Positions 1 to 6,151 of a stretch of DNA of 12,398 nucleotides are shown here, piece by piece; the stretch's first letter is position 1; every line of letters begins with the position of its first letter. The notes beneath the pieces were generated by a model, which saw only the letters and a program-made list of their open reading frames with translations, was not told where the DNA came from and did not search any database. The position numbers were made by a program, and so were the translations under genes. The stretch comes from RH2-MAG17b sp035945515 (GTDB taxonomy: Bacteria > Acidobacteriota > Terriglobia > UBA7540), in assembly GCA_035945515.1 (NCBI GenBank), contig DASZAE010000246.1, positions 1 through 12,398 on the forward strand, read 5' to 3'.

Positions 1-30
1 CCGTTTTTCTCGTCACGACTGTTTAATTAC

Positions 31-59
31 TTGACAACATTTTAGCCGCGTTTCATGAT
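31..59 (+). promoter_or_regulatory. candidate sigma70-like promoter for the tssKLM block
   Basis: A perfect -35 hexamer TTGACA (31-36) is followed after 17 bp by CATGAT (54-59), which matches 4 of 6 bases of the TATAAT -10 consensus. Transcription would begin near 66, leaving a leader of about 207 nt before tssK. All three forward frames hit a stop within the first 45 bases, so no upstream gene reads far into the window on this strand. The call rests on consensus matching only. Confidence 0.4.
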
Positions 60-71
60 GACTCTCATTGA

Positions 72-89
72 GCTGCGCGCGAACGCAGC
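72..89 (+). other. hairpin near the predicted 5' end of the tssK leader
   Basis: GCTGCG (72-77) and CGCAGC (84-89) are perfect reverse complements around a six-base CGCGAA loop. No T tract follows, so it is not a canonical intrinsic terminator. It sits just downstream of the predicted start of transcription, where a 5' stem could stabilise the transcript. A six-base-pair stem can occur by chance. Confidence 0.25.
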
Positions 90-177
90 GATCTTAGAGG
101 CTTGTAATTAAATTTCTCTGCCACGCGGTCTGTGTGACCAGAATGAGTTAACGGCTGTTCAGGAGTTTTCTTTACTA

Positions 178-276
178 TTGGGATGGGTTCCTGCGGCCCC
201 AGCAATCAGGCATAAACAGGCGGGCGATTTGGCCGTCAAACTGCCCGGCTGCCCAAAAGTTCAACAGACAATATGA
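178..276 (+). CDS. possible 32-codon leader ORF coupled to tssK
   Basis: A frame open since the stop at 109-111 has a TTG at 178 and ends at TGA 274-276. That TGA overlaps the tssK ATG (273-275) in an ATGA junction, the usual arrangement for translational coupling. An AGGAG (161-165) lies 12 nt before the TTG, longer than ideal. The peptide would be 32 residues, starting LGWVPAAPAIRHK and ending KVQQTI. It has no signal peptide and no membrane segment, and I recognise no family. In favour: tssK itself has no visible Shine-Dalgarno sequence, and the hairpin at 221-247 lies inside this frame and would be melted by a translating ribosome. Against: there is no ATG or GTG start and the ORF is short enough to be chance. 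Confidence 0.22.
   Translation: MGWVPAAPAIRHKQAGDLAVKLPGCPKVQQTI
221..247 (+). promoter_or_regulatory. stem-loop just upstream of tssK
   Basis: CGGGC (221-225) pairs with GCCCG (243-247) and TTTG (228-231) pairs with CAAA (237-240), around a five-base GCCGT loop. Between the two helices lie one G-T wobble (226/242) and one A-C mismatch (227/241). That gives about ten pairs in 27 nt. The stem ends 25 nt before the tssK start codon, a position where it could affect ribosome access, and no T tract follows. A regulatory role is inferred from position only. Confidence 0.3.
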
Positions 277-1628
277 AGAGCCTTTCAAAAGTTGTGTGGT
301 CCGAGGGAATGTATCTTGGAACTCACCATTTCCAGGCCCAAAACCGTTATTTTGAAGATCTCATCCACTTTACGGCGTCGAGTCTGTGGTTCGAGCCTTA
401 CGGATTCCTATCGCGCGAACTCGACGCAGACGCGCTTCGCAACGGCACAGTCTCGCTCGTCCAGGCTCGCGGCATTTTCCCGGACGGGTTGTTATTCCAT
501 ATGCCGGAAAGCGATCCGCTCCCGGCAGCGCGAAACGTCAGCGAGCTATTTCCTCCAACCCAGCAGTCGCTCGGCATTGAGCTTGCGATTCCGGCATACA
601 AGCCCGACGGGCTGAACTGTTCCATTTCAGAGAATGGGTCTGCGCCGCTCACCCGCTACTCGGCAAGAGCGTATCCGCTGGCGGATGAGAATACCGGCCG
701 TGACGAAAAGCCGCTTCAACTTGGCCATAAGAACATCAGTATTCACCTGGAGACGGAATCCACCGAGGGCATGGTGACTTTACCCCTTGCGCGCGTAACC
801 CGCGACGGCTCCGGGCGTTTTGTTTACGACCCGGATTTCATTCCTCCCTGTGTTGACATCAGCGCCAGCGAAAAAATCCTGACCTATCTTCGCAGGTTAA
901 TTGAGGACCTCGATGAAAAAACCTCAATGCTTTCGCACGGCGGGCGCAAGGGCGCTAAACTTGCCGCGGGACTTTCGGCGCAGGACGTTGCCAACTTCTG
1001 GTATCTCCACACTATGAACACTAGCCTGGCTTCTTTGCGGCACCTGTATGCGGCGCGCCGCGGCCATCCGGAACAACTTTATATCGAGCTTGCGCGACTC
1101 GCGGGCGCGCTGTGCACATTCAAGGCGGATTCGCACCCGCGCGACATCCCTCTTTATGAACACCAAAACCTGGAAAAATGCTTCCGGGAGCTCGAAGAGC
1201 ACATTCGCACCCATCTGGTCACCATTTTCCCAGAAAACTGTGTTTCCATTCCCTTAAAGCCGGTTGCAAAGTATCTCTACGAAGGCGAAATTCGTGACCA
1301 GCGGTGCCTTGACCGCGCCCGGTGGATATTTGGCGTCCGCGCCGAAATCGGCGAGGTAGAGCTAATTTCGCTCACGCCGCAACTCGTCAAGGTCTGCTCC
1401 AGTCAGTTTGTAATTGAACTCGTGAAGCGGGCGCTTCCGGGCCTTGTGCTTACTCATTTGCCCTCCCCGCCCGCAGCGGTATCGCCCCAGGTGACGCACC
1501 AGTATTTTTCGATTAACCAGAGCGGGCCTTGCTGGGAACATATCGTCAAGACGCGGCGCGTGGGCATTTACGTGCCTGGAGAAATCCCCAGCCCCGAGCT
1601 CGATTTGTTTGTACTTCTCGAAGGTTAA
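273..1628 (+). CDS. tssK: T6SS baseplate protein TssK
   Basis: This 451-residue protein is TssK (also ImpJ/VasE), the trimeric baseplate component that ties the tail assembly to the cytoplasmic parts of TssL and TssM in the inner membrane. The N-terminus carries the family signature at residues 8-31 (VVWSEGMYLGTHHFQ followed by NRYFEDL), equivalent to the usual W-x-EGM-x-L-x-PQHFQ. Here the P-Q before HFQ is T-H. The C-terminus at about 428-451 (YVPGEIPSPELDLFVLLEG) also fits, and the length is typical. The ATG at 273 places the signature where it belongs, but no Shine-Dalgarno sequence precedes it. Translation may depend on the overlapping leader ORF or on a weak unstructured site. TssL follows after 11 nt, the classic tssK-tssL-tssM order, so the genes are probably co-transcribed. 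Confidence 0.95.
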   Translation: MKSLSKVVWSEGMYLGTHHFQAQNRYFEDLIHFTASSLWFEPYGFLSRELDADALRNGTVSLVQARGIFPDGLLFHMPESDPLPAARNVSELFPPTQQSLGIELAIPAYKPDGLNCSISENGSAPLTRYSARAYPLADENTGRDEKPLQLGHKNISIHLETESTEGMVTLPLARVTRDGSGRFVYDPDFIPPCVDISASEKILTYLRRLIEDLDEKTSMLSHGGRKGAKLAAGLSAQDVANFWYLHTMNTSLASLRHLYAARRGHPEQLYIELARLAGALCTFKADSHPRDIPLYEHQNLEKCFRELEEHIRTHLVTIFPENCVSIPLKPVAKYLYEGEIRDQRCLDRARWIFGVRAEIGEVELISLTPQLVKVCSSQFVIELVKRALPGLVLTHLPSPPAAVSPQVTHQYFSINQSGPCWEHIVKTRRVGIYVPGEIPSPELDLFVLLEG

Positions 1629-1639
1629 GGATAACGTTC

Positions 1640-2335
1640 ATGGCCACACAAGCGGCACAACCAGAGCAGGCAGTATCAGCAACGCCTTACCGCGCGCGGC
1701 CCGAAAATCTGGCATTGATCTACCAAGAGCTTCTCACTGTGATCGTGCGCGTGAGGTCTGAGCGCCAAGCAGTGAGCGACGCGGAATCGTTCCGCGCCCA
1801 TATCCGGTCGGCGCTCAAGAAAGCCGAGCAAGCGGGCCTTGCCAAAGGCTACCGCGCCGAAGAAGTGCGCATGGCTTCATTCGCCATCGTGGCCATTCTC
1901 GACGAATCCATTCTCAACTCGCGCAACCCGGCTTTCACCGACTGGGCGCGCAAGCCGCTGCAAGAGGAGTTGTTCGGGGGGCACGTGGCGGGTGAATTGT
2001 TCTTTCAGGGCCTCGACCGCTTGCTTGCGGCTAAAGACTCTGCCGATCTTGCAGATTTGCTCGAAGTCTACGACCTCTGCCTGCTGCTCGGCTATCGGGG
2101 CCGCTACGGCATCAGCGGGCCGGAGGCGCTCCGTGGCTATAAAGAGGCGCTGGCCGAGCGGATACGCCGCATTCGCGGGCCCAATCAACCTTTTAGCGCC
2201 CCCTGGGCTGACGCCATCAATGCCGCGCCTGCGAAACGGTCGGACCGGTGGGCGCGCCGCCTGGCGTTTACAGCCCTGGGATGTTTGATTTTGGCAGTGG
2301 TCCTTTTTGTCAGTTTTAAGATGACTCTGGGATAG
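1640..2335 (+). CDS. tssL: T6SS inner-membrane protein TssL (DotU family), short form
   Basis: This 231-residue protein is TssL, a tail-anchored inner-membrane protein that pairs with TssM and contacts TssK. Family motifs are visible: FAIVAILDESILNS (81-94), the W-x8-ELFGGHVAGELFFQGL segment (102-125) and LEVYDLCLLLGYRGRYG (141-157). One membrane segment lies at about 207-227, so the bulk is cytoplasmic. I chose the ATG at 1640 because AGGA (1628-1631) lies 8 nt upstream and the gene then begins 11 nt after the tssK stop. Longer in-frame starts would run back into tssK. The protein ends just after the membrane helix, with no OmpA/peptidoglycan-binding extension as seen in 'evolved' TssL proteins. 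Cell-wall anchoring would have to come from another subunit outside the window. Confidence 0.93.
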   Translation: MATQAAQPEQAVSATPYRARPENLALIYQELLTVIVRVRSERQAVSDAESFRAHIRSALKKAEQAGLAKGYRAEEVRMASFAIVAILDESILNSRNPAFTDWARKPLQEELFGGHVAGELFFQGLDRLLAAKDSADLADLLEVYDLCLLLGYRGRYGISGPEALRGYKEALAERIRRIRGPNQPFSAPWADAINAAPAKRSDRWARRLAFTALGCLILAVVLFVSFKMTLG

Positions 2336-2474
2336 CCGATCCATTTTTACGCAAAAGCCTCGTCTTATGTTGCGTGCTTTTCACCGAAACCGCTGAATAA
2401 ACGCAGGGTCAAAAAACGTACCCTGGGCGCCAATTGCCCCAGCCGACTTTGTCAGTGTTCATGAGGGGACATTC
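2336..2474 (+). other. 139-bp tssL-tssM spacer with weak hairpin potential
   Basis: The spacer is long compared with the 11-nt tssK-tssL gap. CAGGGT (2404-2409) and ACCCTG (2420-2425) can form a six-base-pair stem with a ten-base loop. A competing GGGC/GCCC pairing (2425-2428 with 2436-2439) overlaps its right arm. No T tract follows, and no convincing promoter could be read. A strong Shine-Dalgarno AGGGGA (2464-2469) lies 5 nt before the tssM ATG. The spacer may tune tssM expression relative to tssL, but nothing in it proves that. Confidence 0.3.
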
Positions 2475-5400
2475 ATGAAACCTATCTGGAAAAACCTCAT
2501 CGCGGTCCTTATTTTTATCGTGTTTGTAGTTGCGGGTATCATTGTCGCAACGCTGATTCATTTAAAATCGCCCAGCTTCTGGATTCTCGTGGGCGTTTTT
2601 GCCGCTCTCGGACTGATTGGCGCGGGCGCTCTACTCTGGTGGTGGCATTCACAACCCGCCCCGCCCGATTCTGGTAACGCCACAGAATCCGGCGCCCAAT
2701 CAGGAGAGCAGGAGATCGACTTTTTAATTCGCCAGGCGGAGTCGCGCTTAAGGTCATCGCGCCTGGGGCGCGGCGCGGGTATCGGAAAGATGCCGGTGAT
2801 CCTGCTTGCAGGCGAAACGGGGTCAGGAAAAACCAGCGTCGTGCTGGAATCGGGAATCGAGTGCGAGCTTCTCGCCGGGCAAGTATCCCAAGACGAAAAG
2901 ACCGCTCCCACCCGCTCCGTTAACCTCTGGTTTACAAGTCAAGCGGTGCTCGCTGAAGCTGCGGGTGGCTTGCTCAATCAGCCCGCGTCATGGGCGCGGC
3001 TAGTAAGACGAATTGCGCCCCGAGGTGTGTCCTCGGTGCTTGGGCGCAGAGGGCCTGCTCCTAGGGCCGCCATCGTGTGCGTCAGCTGCGAAACGTTTCT
3101 TAAGCCCGGCGGCGCCGAAGCGAGCGCCGCTGCGGTGCGCGCCTTGCGATCAAGTCTCGAAGAGTGCTCACGCCGCCTCGGCATCAGTCTTCCGCTCTAT
3201 GTTTTATTTACCAAGGTCGATCAAGTTCCATTTTTCTCCGAATACGCCGAGAATTTCGTGCCCGATGAAGCGGCGCAGGTTTTTGGCGCCACACTACCCA
3301 TTCTGCCGAATGTGGGAACGGGGCTTTTCGCGGAGCAGGAAACTAAGCGCCTCACGTCCGCATTTGACGAGTTGTTTTACGAACTGAGCGATGGCCGCAT
3401 CGATTTCCTGGCGCGCGAGCGCAACCCCGAGCGGCTTCCCGGCGCCTATGAGTTTCCGCGCGAATTCCGCAAGCTGCGCGCCTTCGTCGTTCAGTTCCTC
3501 GTGGACCTGTGCCGGCCAAGCCAGCTCACCACCAGCCCATTTTTACGCGGCTTCTACTTCACAGGCAGGCGCACGGTTCTGATGGAAGCTGAGCCGGCGG
3601 CGGAAATCTCTCGTCAAACCGCTGCGCCGGTTGAAGAGGATATGGGCGCTACGCGGGTCATCAGCTCCGCGCAAATCCAAAGGCTGGCCGCGCAACAACG
3701 GCAGGCCACGCCGGGGTCGGGGAGCACACAAATATTTGATTTGCGCGGCATGGCCGCGGGCGGCGGCCGCACGAAGGCGGTCGAGCAACCCGTATTCCTT
3801 GGCCGCTTGTTCAACGGCATTTTTTTGCGCGACCGCGCCGGGCTTGCCACTAGCGGGTCGAGCAGTAAAGTCAACTTCTGGCGGCGGTTCCTGCTTGCTA
3901 CTGCAGCGGTAGTTTGCCTGGTTTTTAGCATCGGCTTCATCGTGTCTTTTCTTGGCAACCGCGCTCTCGAAACGCGCGTGAATCAGGCCATCGAAGCGTC
4001 GCAAACGAATTCAGCTAATGCGCCGCTCTTGAGCCAACTCCAGCAACTCGACGCGCTGCGCCAGCCACTCGAGCAAATCGGGAATTACAATCGCAATGGC
4101 GAACCGTGGCGGCTTGGATGGTGGCTTTATACGGGCCATAAGCTCTACCCCGCCGCCTGCAGCGCCTATGCGCAAGAGTTCCGCCAGACACTGCTCGGCC
4201 CCACGCAAACCTCGCTCGTTGCTTCTTTGCGTGGGCTTCCGACGACTGCTACAGGCGATTACGGTACTGCCTACGACCAGCTTCGCGCCTATCTCATCAC
4301 CACAACGAATCCCGAAGAGAGCCGCCAGCCGTTTCTCACTCCTGAGCTTTATCAAACCTGGTCCGCCGGCCGCGCCGTGAGCGCGCAGGAAGAGCAGCTC
4401 GCGCGGGCGCAGTTCGATTTCTATAGCAGCGTGCTGCAAAACGAGAAGCCGCTTCAAGCTACGGCTTGCTTCGCTTCCCAGGCCGATCAGGACGCGGTAG
4501 CTCATGCGCGAGCCTATCTGAATCTCTTCCCGCCGGAAGAGCGCGTCTATCGGGCCATGCTGGCGGACGCCACAAAAAGCAGCTCGCCGGTAATTTACAG
4601 CCACGCTTATTCCAATTCAATCGGAGTTGTAACCGACCCCGACGAGATTGCCGGGGCATATACGAAAGCGGGTTGGACGGAGATGCAGAAGGACCTCGAC
4701 AATCCGCAACCCTTCATGAAGGGCGAGCCGTGGGTGCTCGGAACGCAGGTGAGCGGGACTGTGGACGTCATCACGCTGCAACAGCGCCTCCGGCAGCGTT
4801 ATCAAGCCGAGTTTGCCGCCGCGTGGCGCGGCTTCCTCGCGGCGGCGCGCGTGGCGCCCTATTCCAATCTAAGCGATGCCAGCCGCAAACTTGGAGTGCT
4901 GACCGGCAACACATCGCCATTGCTTGAGCTTTTGTGGCTGATCTCGCACAATGTCTCCGCCAGCCCGGATGTCTTGAAGGAATTTCAGCCGGTGGCGAAA
5001 GTGGTGCCGCCTTCCGATCAAGCTCAGTATGTTTCACCCGCAAACCAGAATTATCTAGGCGGCCTGCTCAACCTGAAAAGCGCGGTGGATCAACTGGCGC
5101 AGCAGCCGCAGGCGGCCCTCGCGCCTGGCGGAGCCGCAGGCGGAGCGTCTAATCCCGTAGCGGGCGCGGCGGCGCAGGCCACGACCACTACGGCGCAAAT
5201 TGCGCAAGCCTTTACTCCGGATGCGGACGGTCATGTGGATGCCATCACCCAAAAGCTTTTGCTTCAACCTATCACCAACGTTCAATCCGCGCTGCCAAAA
5301 CCCGGAGAAGCCCTGAATGGTCAGGGCCGGGCATTCTGCGCTCAATTCCGCCCTCTCTTCGGTCAATATCCGTTCAATTCAAACCCGCGCGCGCCGGCGG

Positions 5401-6005
5401 CCGCCCCCGCGCAATTCACCGCCCTGTTCCAGCCGGGTGGCGCGCTTTCGAGCTTCTACACGCAGAATCTTGCCAGCGTCCTTACCTTCGCCGGCACGGG
5501 CTATGTGGCCAATCCGGCAAGCCCAGCTAAGATCAGCCCGGCTTTTCTTGCCTTCTTCAACCGCGCCATGGGACTTCAGCGGGCGTTTTATCCAAATGGA
5601 GGCGGGCAACCGCAATTGCGTTTCTCGCTCGCGCCGCTTCCGCCGCAAGGCGTGAAGCAATTCAGCGTGACCATTGACGGCCAGACCATGTCCTATCCGG
5701 GTGGCGCAGTGCAGGTTGTGTGGTCGCCCCTCACCGCCTCCTCTACAAAGAAACTCGTGGACGGCGGCAGCGTGGATTATCCGGGGCCTTGGGGAGTGTT
5801 TTCGCTATTCCGTGAGGCGCAGTGGAAGTCGAATGGCGGGGGCTATGACTTGACTTGGGTGCAGAAGAGCGGCGACCAGATTCTGCGCCTGCCGAACGGC
5901 CAGCCCGAGACTACGGGTGTTCACCTCGACATGATGGGCGCGCCACCCCTCTTTGAACCGGGCTATTTTTCAACGTTAAGCTGCGTCTCTAAAGTGGCGG
6001 AGTAG
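2475..6005 (+). CDS. tssM: T6SS membrane-complex protein TssM (IcmF family)
   Basis: This 1176-residue protein is TssM, the large inner-membrane subunit whose periplasmic part spans the envelope to meet the TssJ lipoprotein. Two membrane helices (about 8-29 and 34-56) are followed by a cytoplasmic NTPase-like domain with an intact Walker A motif, GETGSGKT (113-120), and a G4-like TKVDQ (246-250). The canonical DTAGRY (G3) reads EAAGGL here (161-166). A low-complexity linker (about 375-465) leads to the third membrane helix (about 470-492), then the large periplasmic region. That region contains an Ala/Gly/Thr-rich insert (about 878-910) and the IcmF C-terminal domain, seen in FSVTIDGQTMSYPGG (1063-1077) and YPGPWGVFSLFREA (1102-1115). 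The length is usual for the family. The start is fixed by AGGGGA 5 nt upstream and by the helix beginning at residue 8. It is the last T6SS gene before the convergent terminator region. Confidence 0.94.
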   Translation: MKPIWKNLIAVLIFIVFVVAGIIVATLIHLKSPSFWILVGVFAALGLIGAGALLWWWHSQPAPPDSGNATESGAQSGEQEIDFLIRQAESRLRSSRLGRGAGIGKMPVILLAGETGSGKTSVVLESGIECELLAGQVSQDEKTAPTRSVNLWFTSQAVLAEAAGGLLNQPASWARLVRRIAPRGVSSVLGRRGPAPRAAIVCVSCETFLKPGGAEASAAAVRALRSSLEECSRRLGISLPLYVLFTKVDQVPFFSEYAENFVPDEAAQVFGATLPILPNVGTGLFAEQETKRLTSAFDELFYELSDGRIDFLARERNPERLPGAYEFPREFRKLRAFVVQFLVDLCRPSQLTTSPFLRGFYFTGRRTVLMEAEPAAEISRQTAAPVEEDMGATRVISSAQIQRLAAQQRQATPGSGSTQIFDLRGMAAGGGRTKAVEQPVFLGRLFNGIFLRDRAGLATSGSSSKVNFWRRFLLATAAVVCLVFSIGFIVSFLGNRALETRVNQAIEASQTNSANAPLLSQLQQLDALRQPLEQIGNYNRNGEPWRLGWWLYTGHKLYPAACSAYAQEFRQTLLGPTQTSLVASLRGLPTTATGDYGTAYDQLRAYLITTTNPEESRQPFLTPELYQTWSAGRAVSAQEEQLARAQFDFYSSVLQNEKPLQATACFASQADQDAVAHARAYLNLFPPEERVYRAMLADATKSSSPVIYSHAYSNSIGVVTDPDEIAGAYTKAGWTEMQKDLDNPQPFMKGEPWVLGTQVSGTVDVITLQQRLRQRYQAEFAAAWRGFLAAARVAPYSNLSDASRKLGVLTGNTSPLLELLWLISHNVSASPDVLKEFQPVAKVVPPSDQAQYVSPANQNYLGGLLNLKSAVDQLAQQPQAALAPGGAAGGASNPVAGAAAQATTTTAQIAQAFTPDADGHVDAITQKLLLQPITNVQSALPKPGEALNGQGRAFCAQFRPLFGQYPFNSNPRAPAAAPAQFTALFQPGGALSSFYTQNLASVLTFAGTGYVANPASPAKISPAFLAFFNRAMGLQRAFYPNGGGQPQLRFSLAPLPPQGVKQFSVTIDGQTMSYPGGAVQVVWSPLTASSTKKLVDGGSVDYPGPWGVFSLFREAQWKSNGGGYDLTWVQKSGDQILRLPNGQPETTGVHLDMMGAPPLFEPGYFSTLSCVSKVAE

Positions 6006-6078
6006 CAAGAGACCTAGCCTGTTTTTGCGGAGTTTAAGAGTCTGTGCGAAAACATCGGTCTTTGTGTTGTGCGGCGGC

Positions 6079-6120
6079 CTCTGAGCGCCGGTTTTATTGA
6101 GTGAAAACCGGCGCTCAGAG
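6079..6120. terminator. perfect 17-bp inverted repeat between convergent tssM and lptF-lptG
   Basis: CTCTGAGCGCCGGTTTT (6079-6095) and AAAACCGGCGCTCAGAG (6104-6120) are perfect reverse complements around an eight-base loop. A further five pairs (TGCGG with CCGCA) can form outside it across a small internal loop. It starts 73 nt after the tssM stop and ends 31 nt before the lptF-lptG stop, so it most likely ends transcription of both convergent genes. No T tract follows either arm; the only T/A runs are inside the stem next to the loop. It is therefore a non-canonical hairpin terminator, an RNA-stabilising 3' structure, or a copy of a dispersed palindromic repeat. Confidence 0.65.
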
Positions 6121-6151
6121 AGCACCGCAACAGCAGGTCCTCACGCGCTCT

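Noticed and set aside
183..215. A ten-codon ATG-started ORF in the tssK leader
   Set aside because: The nearest AGGAG is 17 nt away, and the frame is too short and unconnected to tssK. The TTG-started frame with the ATGA overlap is the better candidate.
1529..1639. An upstream TTG extension of tssL overlapping the end of tssK
   Set aside because: The ATG at 1640 has an AGGA at proper distance and gives a normal TssL N-terminus. The extension lies entirely within tssK's coding sequence and is Arg-rich like an out-of-frame read.
2404..2425. The hairpin in the tssL-tssM spacer as a terminator splitting the operon
   Set aside because: Six base pairs with a ten-base loop and no T tract is too weak, and tssKLM normally function together.
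2461..2478. A five-codon ORF (ATG AGG GGA CAT TCA TGA) overlapping the tssM ATG in an ATGA junction
   Set aside because: It contains the tssM Shine-Dalgarno AGGGGA within it and has no ribosome site of its own. tssM does not need coupling, so chance is the simpler reading.
4011..4604. A 197-codon open frame on the minus strand inside tssM
   Set aside because: It is the antisense shadow of a GC-rich coding frame. The plus strand here encodes a continuous, recognisable IcmF protein, and the shadow has no family features or ribosome site.
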